This document shows positions 21,690 through 33,200 of a stretch of 60,000 nucleotides of DNA, piece after piece; position 1 is the first letter of the stretch; every line of letters begins with the position of its first letter. This stretch comes from Hydractinia symbiolongicarpus (taxonomy: Eukaryota; Cnidaria; Hydrozoa; Anthoathecata; Hydractiniidae), in contig NC_079887.1 in assembly GCF_029227915.1 (NCBI RefSeq), positions 12,836,001 to 12,896,000 of the forward strand, read 5' to 3'. The notes below the pieces were generated by a model. The model was not told the DNA's origin. It searched no databases and worked only from the letters and a program-made list of their open reading frames with translations. The position numbers and the translations under genes are program-made.

Positions 21690-24600
21690 CTATAAAGGGA
21701 CCTTACATTCATCACAGTTACATTTAGATCCGTCCCACATTTTAATCATGCTTTTAAAAACTTTAAGGTTGTCACATCGTTTCAAATGTGATGGTAGGTT
21801 ATTCCAAATCTTTGGTCCCAGGGCTGATAAGCTATTAGTTCCAAAAGTCGCGGTCCTTTTCCTTGAGACTACCAAATTATTTGTATTTTGTTCTCTAACT
21901 GTCCTACCGTTATCATTTAAACAAAATATATCTTTCATAAAAAGAGGGCTGCTGTTATTTATAGTTTTAGAGATTTCTATACACAATGACCGTAAGCGAT
22001 TTACATTCATGTGACTCTTGCTGGAATTTTTAAGTAAATTTTCGTATGTACTTACCGTATCATTATACAGAAATCTTAATGCTCGTTTTTGTATCATTTC
22101 GACTTTAGATAAAGATTTAGAAGAAGAAAAATGCCATATAAGGGAACAATAATTGAAATTTGCGTAGATAAAACTTTGAACTAAAATATATTTTGCTTGA
22201 AAGGATAAGAAACTTCTAAATCGAAATAAGGCATTTAGTTGGGCTGATGCTTTGCGACACAAATCACTAACGTGTCTGTCAAAATTTAATTTATTGTCTA
22301 TAGTCACACCTAGTAATTTCACGTTATTTTCACTTTCAATAGTTTTATTTCCTATATTAAATTTTAGACCTAAATTATCTGCTTTATTCTTTGTCAGAAT
22401 TATCGAGTGAAACTTTTCAGGGTTTGCAATCATTTTATTCTCTTTTAACCAGGAGAGGGCAGTTTTAGCTTCGTTTTCTAAAGTATTTATCAAATTAGGA
22501 ATAGAATTTGAGAAGTTGGATATTGTGTTATCATCAGCGTAATTATGTAGCTTATATTTTTCTATAAAAAGAAACAAATCATTTATAAATATATTGAATA
22601 TGATAGGTCCCAAAATAGAACCTTGTGGTACACCAGATAAGATAATTTGAAATAGACTATAGATCCCATTTATTCGAGTGGCTTGCTCTCTATCAGTAAG
22701 ATAAGATAGAATGAATTGAAGAGACTTATTGTCAAATCCATAAGCAGCTAGTTTCGCAATTAGTAAGTCATGTGGTACACAGTCAAAAGCTTTTGAAAGA
22801 TCCATCAAGATCGCACCCACCACATAATTCTTATCAAGTTTACTCTTCCATTCCTCTATTAAGCGAATTAGTACTTGTTGGGTACTATAGCATTTCCTAT
22901 AGGCGGAGAGAAAGGACGACAATTTTGATTCCATATAAGCGGTTATTTGTTCTTTCATAACCCTTTCGTAAAATTTAGAAAAAACATTTAAAACACTGAC
23001 AGGCCTGTAGTTTGATATTTTAGTTTTATCTTTTCCTCCCTTATCCAATGGCGTTACAGCAGCTCGCTTAGCTTTGCTTGGAAATTTGTTTGAAACTATG
23101 CTACTATTTATAGCATCTGTTAGTGGCGTTACTAGGTGCCTTTTTGCTAATTTTGTCAGCTTTGATGGTATTGTATCTTCACCTGTTGATACTTTGGTGT
23201 TTAAATCATTAAACAGTTTAGAAATTGAATTTTCATCAACTTCTTGGAATGTGAAGTTCTCATTGTTGTTAGAATCATTGATTTCCTTTATTTTAATGAT
23301 ACTTGGATGATTTTCAAAACTATCAACAATTTCTTCAATCATTTTTGACTTATCATTTACATTCTTATATTTTATAGGATTTGGTTTCATGCCACAAGAA
23401 TTTTCTAAAATATTGATGTAGTATTCGTTGAAAAGTTCGGTTAGCTGTTTTTTATCAGTAACTAAACTTTCATTTTGAACGATCGCTATATCTCCTTTGC
23501 TTATTCCACTTTTATTTGATATCAAGGGTTTAACAGTTTCCCAAAACGTTTTTTTGGAAATAAAACCTGATTCTGTTACCCTTTTGAAATGGTTTTTGAT
23601 AGCCTTTTTGCGTAAATTTACACACTTGTTTCTCTGTTTCTTGTACGTGATTTTGTTTTCAGAAGTAGGATTTTTATTGTATTTATTTTTGAACCTAGAC
23701 CTTGTATATATTGCCTTTTTTAACTCTTTTGTCATAAATGGTGCCTCGTTTCCACGCAGAGTTTTTTGCTTCTGTGGGGCATGCTTTTCTATGATAGATG
23801 TGAAAACATTGATGAGGTTTTCATAATTCAGTTCAGGATCTTTACTATTACAAATAAAATTTGCGTTCTCAACATCACGTAAAAAGTTGGCTTCATTAAA
23901 ATTTTTGTAACTTCTGTAAATAATTTTCTTGGATGCTAAGCGTGCTAAATGAGATTTTAAAAATGTTGTTACCATTTGATGATGATCACTTAATCCTGTT
24001 TCACATGTTAGTGTGTGTTGAAAACATCTGGGTCTATTTGTAAGAATGACATCTATAGCTGTTCCGTTATGACTAGCAAAACAGGTTTTGTTTTTGACAA
24101 GATTTTCAAGACTAAAAATATCACAGAAATTATTTAAGGTTTCGAAACCAGAATCGTTCGAGTTATGGCAATCGATATTTATATCACCCATAATTATTAT
24201 GTTTTCGACTTTAGATAGAGCTTTATTTAAAGCTATCTCTAATTCCTCAAAAAAGTTGTTTAAGTTTGAATAATGAGGTGGTCTATAAATACTGATAACT
24301 GCCCATTTTTTATTTCTTATCGTTAATTCTGAGCAAATGATTTCATTATTTGTTATACCCAAATCATTAACTTGTCTACAGGCTATTCCCTTCTTAACAT
24401 ATTCAATTAACCCTCCTCCATTTTTGTTCCTATCTTTTCTAGTTCTAATTTCATAGTTATCAATATAGAATTGTTCGTTTGGAAAACTCTCATCTAGTTT
24501 CGTTTCAGCAAATACAAAATAATCAGGTGAAAATTTTGTCAGAATTTCTCTTGCATCAATTATTTTGTTTCTGAGACTATTAATGTTTAAATAGCCTAAA

Positions 24601-24782
24601 AGAGGATTGGAAGGGTACTTAATTCGTAATTTATGTATTTCATCTAAAGAACTTTGGTGAGAATTATGTGTCGGATTTTGATCATTTCTATATTGACTCC
24701 CAACACATTCATCAGGAATATTAGATTTATTATCATCGCAAACTAGTCCAAGCCTATTGAATACCCCTGCTGATCTAAAAAA
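21690..24782 (-). CDS. LINE ORF2: AP-like endonuclease plus reverse transcriptase
   Basis: The frame is open from about 24789 to a stop at 21690. The endonuclease region carries GYLNINSLRNK, FAETKLDE, ISIYRPP, IIMGDINID, IDVILTN and GLSDHH, covering the usual Asn, Glu, Tyr, Asp/Asn and Ser-Asp-His blocks. The polymerase shows YRPVSVLNVFSK, MDLSKAFDCVPHDLL, SGVPQGSILGP, NYADDN (catalytic YADD) and KLLGVTID. No ATG occurs before IIMGDINID, which lies inside the endonuclease. Translation therefore cannot start at a conventional codon and keep a complete endonuclease. Entry from ORF1 by minus-one frameshifting at 24782-24776 fits the frame exactly. This copy appears intact. Confidence 0.92.
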   Translation of the reverse strand, partial: FFRSAGVFNRLGLVCDDNKSNIPDECVGSQYRNDQNPTHNSHQSSLDEIHKLRIKYPSNPLLGYLNINSLRNKIIDAREILTKFSPDYFVFAETKLDESFPNEQFYIDNYEIRTRKDRNKNGGGLIEYVKKGIACRQVNDLGITNNEIICSELTIRNKKWAVISIYRPPHYSNLNNFFEELEIALNKALSKVENIIIMGDINIDCHNSNDSGFETLNNFCDIFSLENLVKNKTCFASHNGTAIDVILTNRPRCFQHTLTCETGLSDHHQMVTTFLKSHLARLASKKIIYRSYKNFNEANFLRDVENANFICNSKDPELNYENLINVFTSIIEKHAPQKQKTLRGNEAPFMTKELKKAIYTRSRFKNKYNKNPTSENKITYKKQRNKCVNLRKKAIKNHFKRVTESGFISKKTFWETVKPLISNKSGISKGDIAIVQNESLVTDKKQLTELFNEYYINILENSCGMKPNPIKYKNVNDKSKMIEEIVDSFENHPSIIKIKEINDSNNNENFTFQEVDENSISKLFNDLNTKVSTGEDTIPSKLTKLAKRHLVTPLTDAINSSIVSNKFPSKAKRAAVTPLDKGGKDKTKISNYRPVSVLNVFSKFYERVMKEQITAYMESKLSSFLSAYRKCYSTQQVLIRLIEEWKSKLDKNYVVGAILMDLSKAFDCVPHDLLIAKLAAYGFDNKSLQFILSYLTDREQATRINGIYSLFQIILSGVPQGSILGPIIFNIFINDLFLFIEKYKLHNYADDNTISNFSNSIPNLINTLENEAKTALSWLKENKMIANPEKFHSIILTKNKADNLGLKFNIGNKTIESENNVKLLGVTIDNKLNFDRHVSDLCRKASAQLNALFRFRSFLSFQAKYILVQSFIYANFNYCSLIWHFSSSKSLSKVEMIQKRALRFLYNDTVSTYENLLKNSSKSHMNVNRLRSLCIEISKTINNSSPLFMKDIFCLNDNGRTVREQNTNNLVVSRKRTATFGTNSLSALGPKIWNNLPSHLKRCDNLKVFKSMIKMWDGSKCNCDECKVPL

Positions 24783-26179
24783 TTATTTATAAAAGCTATA
24801 AAATTTCGTGCTAACATTATCTTACCATTCTCTCGTAAATGTATGCCATCTTTCCATAGGTGTTCTTCTCTGATATTGTTGTGTCTGATGTAGCCATAAC
24901 CGTGTAGATCGGATCCTTCTCTTAATAGTTTGTTAATACTGTTTATTCTATCAGAGTCGACACGTCTGCTCGTAACCAAGGCAGAGATAAAAACTTTTTC
25001 TACTCCGTTACGCACACATTTTTTTCCGATGTCCAGGATTTGTTCGGCAATTTTGTTATCTGACGCTGCATTTAGATGACTTGATAAAAGATTGTTGATT
25101 CCTACATGGATAACGACAATATCAGGTTTTTCTTGTTCCAGTGTTGGTTGTACGTAATAATTTAAGTTTTCGACACTTGCTCCTGGGAATATCTTAAATC
25201 TCACATTTCCATTTTTTATTTGCTCATTAAATTCTTTCACTCGAATACCTTTTGGTATACTATCGGTCATTATCCGTATCTTCTTAGAATGGTGTACATT
25301 TTGATGCTCAAGATTCGTAGCTAATTGATCTCTTTCGGGAAACGGATTGATAACAGGGTTGGGTCTTCGTCTGTGTGTTACATTATTTTTAAAGATATTT
25401 GACGAACGAATATGGTTGTTAACATCTACGTGGTGCGTATTTTGACTCTCCTTCGTAAAATTACAATCTTGATCACCCCAACTTTGTTGATTAGAATCGT
25501 CATTAACTTCAACTCTTAGGTCGTTAAATCTGTTATGATGTAATTCTTCATTTCTATTAACTTTATTTGTAGAAAACCTTGAGGGACCTTTGATTACGTT
25601 GTTCCATTGATTATGCTGTTTAATCGGTTCCACATGTTTACACGTTTCAACTGAATGATCACGTTGATTACTGTTTAAAATTTCGCTAACCAATTTTTTG
25701 TAATCCTTTATTTCTTCTTTAAGGAAATCTATTTCACTCCTCAGTTGTTTAATTAATATATTTGACGAGTTGTCCCCGATCTTGCTCAGTTTATACGAAA
25801 TAAATTCTTTTAAATCGCAAACCTGTGTTGTCAAACTTTTAAATTTAATAAACTGGCCAAAATTTTTAACTTCTTCCTCGTACAGATATCCACTTTTATC
25901 TTCGATTAAATCGTCAACAACATCTTTCTTTTCCTCTGAAAAAGATTCGTCTGTGCTATTTTCTTTCTCCTCTTCTACTTGTTTCACAAATAAATAACTT
26001 TCTGTACCATTTCTCTCCGTTTTGTTTAATATATTCTGTTGACATAAATCTTTTAGCGTTTGCTCAATAATTTCAGGATGCAAGTCTTTTGTGTTAGTTA
26101 CTATGCTGTCATAGTCAGCTTTCTTTTTCCTTCTATGTATTTCTTTAACAGAATTTAAAACAATATTTTCAACCTCCAT
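24743..26179 (-). CDS. LINE ORF1 protein with C-terminal SGNH/GDSL-esterase-like domain
   Basis: The protein is 478 codons from an ATG at 26179. The N-terminus is a helical/winged-helix-like stretch followed by acidic and coiled-coil sequence (to about residue 170), then a polar Asn/His-rich linker. The C-terminal ~180 residues show the SGNH order: IMTDSIPKGI at the block I position (GDS changed to TDS), FPGASVENL, VVIHVGINNLL (Gly and Asn blocks), and DGIHLRENG (catalytic Asp and His, DxxH). Esterase domains in ORF1 are known from CR1-clade LINEs. The Ser nucleophile is retained while the preceding Gly is replaced. The C-terminal codons overlap the 5' end of ORF2 in the minus-one frame. Confidence 0.85.
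   Translation of the reverse strand: MEVENIVLNSVKEIHRRKKKADYDSIVTNTKDLHPEIIEQTLKDLCQQNILNKTERNGTESYLFVKQVEEEKENSTDESFSEEKKDVVDDLIEDKSGYLYEEEVKNFGQFIKFKSLTTQVCDLKEFISYKLSKIGDNSSNILIKQLRSEIDFLKEEIKDYKKLVSEILNSNQRDHSVETCKHVEPIKQHNQWNNVIKGPSRFSTNKVNRNEELHHNRFNDLRVEVNDDSNQQSWGDQDCNFTKESQNTHHVDVNNHIRSSNIFKNNVTHRRRPNPVINPFPERDQLATNLEHQNVHHSKKIRIMTDSIPKGIRVKEFNEQIKNGNVRFKIFPGASVENLNYYVQPTLEQEKPDIVVIHVGINNLLSSHLNAASDNKIAEQILDIGKKCVRNGVEKVFISALVTSRRVDSDRINSINKLLREGSDLHGYGYIRHNNIREEHLWKDGIHLRENGKIMLARNFIAFINNFLDQQGYSIGLD
24776..24782 (-). promoter_or_regulatory. Candidate -1 ribosomal frameshift site, U UUU UUA
   Basis: On the minus strand the heptamer T TTT TTA sits in ORF1 phase as AAT TTT TTA, exactly the X XXY YYZ arrangement. 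Slipping back one base continues as AGA TCA GCA GGG, the first codons of the ORF2 frame. ORF1 ends 30 nt downstream (24745-24743). Confidence 0.65.
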
Positions 26180-26293
26180 TTGTCAACAGTTAAACAACAA
26201 GTTTTACTAAGTTTTAAAAACACGTCCGCTCCGTCACGTTGCCCGTGGAAAGGATATTATTGATTTCCGCCGGCGAAGGCGGAATCTTTGAAG

Positions 26294-26440
26294 ACATTTG
26301 AGACATAAGTTTTTCGGCTACATCAAAGGAAATGAACACATCCACTTTGCCTGTTACAGACAGATACACCCACACACACACACAGTCTCCATATATGATT
26401 ATTACTGTTCTGGGCATACGGTGCCTGTTTTTTTTATCAC
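26294..26440. repeat. Older interspersed repeat interrupted by the LINE (right part)
   Basis: gtttttcggc, atcaaaggaaatgaacacat and cctgttacagacaga match 5293-5350 and complete the copy whose left half is at 21372-21517. A short CA microsatellite (cacacacacaca) is at about 26370. Confidence 0.65.
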
Positions 26441-29400
26441 GTTATGAAGGTCAGAAAGTACAACTGAAAAGCACGAAAAGCAAATTTTCAAAAAAAAAAA
26501 TCTGGAACTAGACCTTAAAAATCAAAACCGAGACGACACAGTTTTAGTACTCAAAGTGAAATAGATTTGAATAATGTGAATTTTATGTGATAAGCTTTTA
26601 ATAGGTGTAACTCACATACTTTTATTTCGCAGTACAAGAAATATAGGCAGTATTCTCAACATGTATCACACGTGTTTTTCTGTATCCTTAACATAAAAGT
26701 GCATAGTAAAATAAAAATAAAAACACAGCTCCATTGAATGAAAAATAAGTACTTATTTAACAATGTTTCGAAAATGTTGCCATTCCTAGAAGAATTTGAG
26801 GCGACTGAAGAAAAATTGACCTCAACAGAGAGGATACTAAAATAATAGATTAGGAAGGGTTCGGTTGTGACAATAAACTACTTCTTGTGGTCAACCTGAG
26901 CTAAGAATTGAAATTGCACAATATCCACAAATAGCTAGTTGCATTCACAAAACTGATACTCCATTAATCATCACTTTTAGAAAAGTCAAATTTCTACAAT
27001 CAAAAAGAAAGCACTGCCAAGCACCAATGGAAAAAAACAAACATTTTACTGCAGTACAACTACCTTGTTATTATTAGAAAAGTGTAGTACTAAAGTAGTA
27101 CTAACACTGAAATGGATTTTTAATGCTTGTACTAGACTGTGCTAGCTAAAAAATGCACATAAGAAAGTAGATCAAAATGTTATTTTATTATTGTTCTTCC
27201 TTACATTTTATGTAGTTCTGTCAAGTCGTAACCTTTTGCCTCTTTTATTATTCTAAATGCCGATCGCATCAATTTGATTGAGGGCTTACCTCTAAAGGTT
27301 AACAAATCGCATTAATTTAATTCGCAGAAGATTTTTTACTTTCGGGTTTACCTTGTTTCATGAAGCGTTACTTTGGAAGACAGCAGAAGTTAAAAAAAGT
27401 CAATTTCCTATATTGAGGTATAGAACCAATTAAAGTTTCCATATTGTAGATAAGTAAGATTTTTTGGGAAGGAGATAACCCATAGCAGAGTGTGGACCAT
27501 GATAGTTAGGAAGATAGGCAGGAATAAGATTTTCTGAAACTCCAATATACCTATATACACGATTAGTTTAAAAGCACCTGTATACACGATCAGTTAGTTT
27601 TTTTTAAACATCTTGTATACAAGAAAACAACTAAATAATGAAAATACGAAAAAATGCGAGACTATCAAAGAAACATGGTGCTTATAAAGCACTTTTAATT
27701 TAAAAACACCAGAGATTCTTTTAAGAAAAAGTAAATATACCGGTTGTGAATCTCGTGTGGTAAGTTGGGTAGCAGTAGTGGTAGCAAAGGTTGTATCTTC
27801 ACGCTTCTAAACAACATTTTTTAATACTCTCACAAAATGAATAAACTAACATTAACAACTGTTATTATGCATGAATACGTAGTCACAATTATTAATTTAA
27901 AATTAAACAAAATAAACATATATAGAAAACAGCATTCCGATTAAAAAAATTAATGTGAAAAAACTCACCTTTAACGGTGTATATGATTTCATTGTTGAGT
28001 TAATTAACGGTCTGGTCTCACATATGCCAATTTATTTAAGGCATATTGCTTTTTCAACAAGACTGCATGTAGGACATTTCCTACATAAAAATGCATTGTT
28101 CAGTTGATCATTAAAGTACCCTTCAGGACAATCCATACATGAATTATTTAAAGGGTACTTATATGTTATATTCATGCCACAGTGGGCAGGTTGTTTCCCT
28201 TTCCCACATAAGGGACAATCAAGACATTTTTTCTTGCCATTTGTGTCAACAACTTCTCTTTCTCCAAAATTGCACTTGCTTGCAATCTAGAATTACAGAT
28301 ATAAAAACAACTTTACAAAGTCGATTTTTTTTAAAACAAGTACTACATTTGCAATCATTATTATGAAATAATAAAAACCGAACAATGTAATGCAATATGC
28401 AGGTTATAGACAAAACTTAAGGCTCATTTCTATTTATATAGGGGTTCATTTTGTTAGCATGATACAATGAATTGAATTTTCGTTAATAGGAAATTAACAA
28501 AGCGTAGCGCCAAAGAACAGAAAAACAACAAAACTCAACATTGATGACTTCTGCACATATGTCACTGTTAGATACATGATATAAAATGAAATTGAAAATA
28601 TCTAACCTCAGGTAATAGCCGAAAGGGGTAAAACAAAAATAAAAAGGAGAATAAAAGTTGTTTTGTTGAAAAGGTTAATATAAATTTTTATTACATTCAA
28701 TATTTGTTTCCATAGGTTTTGTTGCTGGTATCGTTAGCCATTTTTGCAAAAAAAAATAGATACTGTATGTATCGAGTTTCCACTAACATAAGACAATTAT
28801 AATGTGGCAAAATTTATCCTATATGCAACCCTTAAAAATAGCCTTGGCAATCTGAAAACTTACTTTGGTGATGAAATTACCCAAATTATTGTTATAAAAA
28901 AACATTTAACAAAATTTGTAAAAGTTTTTTTGTCAACTTTAACAAAATACGTTTTGATCTTTTTATTGGATTTTTTTATCCTTTAGCATTTTTCATAACA
29001 ATGTGTGTGAAAATATAATTATTTTAATTGTGCAATCGCACTTAATAACAGGCTAGGTTGGTGTGTCTGTCATTTTTGTGAAGTGGATTTTCTATATATT
29101 TTCTTATTTCTATAAAACATCGCATGATAATTTAATTGAGGATTAATGTCATCAAGATTTAAGTGACAGGTTTTTTCCATTTTTCTTCTACATAATTTGA
29201 TTTTTTTACCCGCTAATCGGCTAATAATACACTACTTTTTTATTAACAGGTATGAATATGCTTATTTTCCTTCGAAGTATTCAAAATTATTATGCCTTTA
29301 TTTGTTAACCTTTTGACTTTTCAACACAACGTCAATGCATTGAACTGATATCTAATAAATATACTAGTCGGTAAGGTCAGTGGAAAAATCCATAAGACAT

Positions 29401-30214
29401 ATCGGTTGGTGGCGTTATGGAACAAGGTTGAGAAAGTTTGAAAGTTTTTAAGGGCGCTGAACTTGGATCTGTTCCAAAGCTATTGAAACAAACTTCTGCG
29501 CAACAGCGTTTCGATGGCCTTTTTTTTGGGCAAAACCTTTCCATGTTACGTTACATGATCGGGTACTTATTTAGAGGCCTGTTCGTAATCACTCGTCATC
29601 ACGCGCCTAATATACTCAGGTAAGTGATAAATCAGGTAGCATCTTTAAAAACATTTTTTAGGTGCGCGACGTACCACACACCTGTATTTTTCTCATGATG
29701 CAAGCTTCAACAATTATTTTCACACCAACGGAGAAACACAAAACATGAATTCTATATGCAGAACATTTTTTGATGTCGGCTAATTATGCAATTTTCACCA
29801 CAGCTTTACTCTACTTCTAAATAACAAAATGGAGGCGAAGATAAGCCACACATGTTAACAAAAGAAATTAATTTGACTTTAACAATGATTTTCGCATTTA
29901 AGGATATGAGTACTTTCAATGTTGAGTTTTTTATTTTGTGTTTCAGTATGCCTTTAAATGATCAGGGCTTTGTGAATTACATGTAAAGAGTGTGCTCCCA
30001 ATCTCGCTGGTCTAAGCCATATGGCCTAAAAATGTATAACTTTTTAACAGGAAATTTTGTAATAAATAAAATCAAAACAGCTGAAAAACTTACCACAAGC
30101 GACAATGTTAGAAAAAAAATGATAACTCGAATCATAATCAATTATCTTTTTTCTATAAGAAAGAAATATACATTTACATGCATAACAAACTTAAATAGCA
30201 ATAAAGAGTAGCAT

Positions 30215-33200
30215 ACACAGGTGCTTAAAGAAAACACTCTTTTGCAGTTTATTAAGGCAAAGACTAAAAATATATAAAATCATAACAGAGTCCAAGGGCT
30301 TTTGATGCTAGTATTGCTACTTTTCTATCTGGTGGTAGAATTAAATAAAGGAGTTTTAATTTAGGCTTAAAGATTCTGTTTAGCAATGCAGAAGATTTTC
30401 AGTTTTTGACATTGTGGGTTATATTTTCTGGTCTCAGAAATAAAGAGTCAAATATAACAATTTAAATAGGTTATCAAAAATCATACTGGTATATATTATA
30501 CTAAAAACTAGTTTCAAATGAAAATTTTTACAACTATGGCCCACCTAGGAAAAGTTCCAAAAAAGTGCGCAGATATGGCAGTAAAAATATTCCATTTGGA
30601 TAATGTCATTAAAGATCTTTAGAATCAAGTAAATCTTAACTGTTTGCCTAAATGTTATGCTTTTATACAATATTTTGATCAGTGTTTGTGTCAAAGGAGA
30701 CAGGTAAGCCATATACGAACCTTAGCAAACTAACTTTAAAACTAGCTACAAAGGTACATCCAGCATGATGTGATGAGAAGGTAGCCTAGTCAACATGCTT
30801 TTCTCCTGATTCATATCCTACTGGCAGCTAGCATAGGGATAAACGTTATGATTACACAAAACAATTCAGAAAGGAATAGAAAAGCTGATACAAATTCAGA
30901 AAATATGGGCCAGCTAAGACCAACATTGGTGCGATTCCCCAGAGTTTCATCAAACCACTTGTTTTATAACCTAAGGATTGGTGAAATCATGAAAATACCT
31001 TAAACCATAATAGCTCCCTTGTCAAAATTTAAAAATCATCGATCTTTGGTATTGTTCTTCTGCCTAAATGGATTCTGCCTTACAACTAGTATAAACATAA
31101 AAAAGTATAATATGTAACATGATTAAAAACTACCGCAAGAATAGAAACAAACGTATTGATATATTACTACACACATCACTGCGTTTAAATTAATTTCCCA
31201 CCAATACCTTTGCATAATACTAGACCAAAATTTTAATGAGAAATAAATTTCAATTACAGCACCAAACTTTTAAGTTTCATAATCTTTTTAACAGTATTGA
31301 AATGAATATAATATTTTGTGATATAGTATTAATTGGTTTTCAGCAACTATAATTCCTGAATATAATATCAATTATAATGTCCTAAAAGACATTATAATTG
31401 ATAAAGTTATAAATCTCTAAATTGTTGACATCAATACTGTTTTAATCCTATATTGCTCATGTCAATATTATTCAATATTTTTTCATAGCTACAAGCTTTT
31501 TCAAAAATATTTTATAAGTGAGTAGCAGGAAGCACACCCTATTTCTTTTGTGTGTGTGTAGGTGTTGTGAGGTATGTGATTGTGTGGTCTGTAGCCTGTA
31601 AAAAGCCTGTAAATAGTTAATAATTTTTCTGTATTCCGTATTTTTCTCTTTATATTTTCTGTACCCTAAAATATTACATTGCTACCCAATAAGCTCAAAA
31701 GCCATCCTAAATTATGTTATATTATCAGTTCTTTTGATGAAAAAATCAAAAGAGAATGTTTCATCAAGGAGAAATAACCCTCCTTTAATTTCTGGACTAC
31801 TTTTAAAAAGGCCCTGTATGAGACAAACAGCTTTTAGACGAAATTTATGTTAAGTTAATTGCTTAAGAAAATAAAAAAATTATTATGACCCAAGCAATTT
31901 TGACCTCTACCTAACATTCATTATGGCAAACACTAGTTAAATTGATTATTTACCTCTCCTCATTTACCAACGAATTTAGAACATTCATATTCATCCTTAC
32001 GATAAAAGTTTGTCTTTCCCTCCTTTGTACAATATACTATCCAGAATTACTGAGGGAGCCTATACACAGAGAATCGTTTTAGTAAAAACACACTTGAGAG
32101 GAACCATAGGGACTGGCCATAAAAAAAGTTGTGTCAAAGATGGATCGATTGCATGTTACAAAATGTTTTTGTAGCAGGGATATAACTTTGTAACTTCTAC
32201 TTGTTCCCTTGATTAGACATTTTATAAACCTGAACTTTGAGACATTATAATTAACCTTTCTATTTTACTGGTAATATATAAATCATTCTTAGGTCATTTC
32301 CATTCAAAATTTGCATATTCCATTTAGCTACTAAATACAAATATTACCTGTCTTGCTAAAATATTTTTCAGCAAAATCTTACGTTTTTGTTTTTGCTGGT
32401 CTAATTAGTACTAATTATCAATGGTAACATTTTTCAGATTTTTAAACATTTTGATTAATTTTATGAAAATTAGTACTCACAAAATTAGCATTCAAAACTA
32501 TCAAACAAAAAACAAATGCATAGATAAGAAACAAACGTGACAAAAAATTGTTTCACACTTTTCTTAAAGTAGTTCAGTTTTGTGAAAGTCAATACATTAA
32601 ATAGATGTTTATATTTATAAAAAAGATAAAATATTGCGATGGTGCTTGCTATCCCAAATTATGGTAATATGTTTATTTCTAAGTATTGATGTTTTTACCA
32701 CTAATTATTGTGTTATTACCTGAACACAGTTTCTAAATCAAATTATACCAACTGATCAAAAATAGATATAAAGATAAAAGAACTATAAAAAGCATAAAAC
32801 ACTAGTTTCCTCTATATAGATTACTCTATATGGCAGCCTAATAATGTTTGACAACTTATGGGGGCTTTATTTTGCCATTTACATTGACGGAAAATTACAA
32901 ATTTATACCATAAAAACTTTTTCCCCAGCCCCGGTGTAAAATATATATACATAGTGTAAGTTGTAACATTGTGCATAACCAGGATTGAACAAGTAGGGTA
33001 TTAAATTTATCAATCACTTTACATTACCTTCCATGTAAAAAAAATTAGAATACCTAATAATCTGTGACAAAAAAAACTTTACATAGTAAGAAGGTTAAGA
33101 AGAGATATGTCTCACTTGTTAATAAACAGGAGATTTGTAATTACAAATTACAAATATTACTTCACTTTATAAAATTGAAAAAACTATAACTGTTTAAGTG

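Larger units (their letters stand above)
21518..26293 (-). mobile_element. CR1-type LINE, near full-length, two ORFs
   Basis: The element runs from about 26290 (5') through ORF1 (26179-24743) and ORF2 (about 24782-21690), then a ~170-bp 3' UTR, to an (AAAAG)n-type tail at about 21518-21540. It interrupts an older repeat whose empty form is visible at 5145-5350. acattt occurs on both sides (aacatttct and gacatttgag), consistent with a short target-site duplication. Both ORFs are open and all catalytic motifs of ORF2 are present, so the insertion looks recent. Confidence 0.88.
19036..30135 (-). pseudogene. TNF-receptor-like paralogue with a nonsense codon in CRD3; decoy-like or dying
   Basis: Exons are 30135-30094 (signal peptide MIRVIIFFLTLSLV), 28286-27969 (cysteine-rich), 27806-27741 (Thr-rich stalk) and 20093-19952 (membrane, MIVLVVVLAVIALAVIAF). 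All joins are GT-AG with the same phases (0,0,0 then 1) as the intact gene at 43253-50680. The cysteine-rich exon keeps every Cys: CNFGEREVV, CLDCPLC, CMDCPEGYFND, CRKCPTC. However, TAA at 28034-28032 stands where the paralogue has Ser, between CLK and IGIC, and the frame stays open after it. Translation would stop after about 98 residues and give a secreted fragment. Read through, candidate tail exons are 19835-19807, 19328-19272 or 19136-19036. Each gives a tail of under 40 residues with no death-fold domain. A LINE and a satellite enlarge the third intron. Either a soluble/decoy product or a pseudogene fits. Confidence 0.7.

Noticed and set aside
22772-23826. Several plus-strand ORFs inside the LINE
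   Set aside because: They are antisense shadows of the reverse transcriptase.
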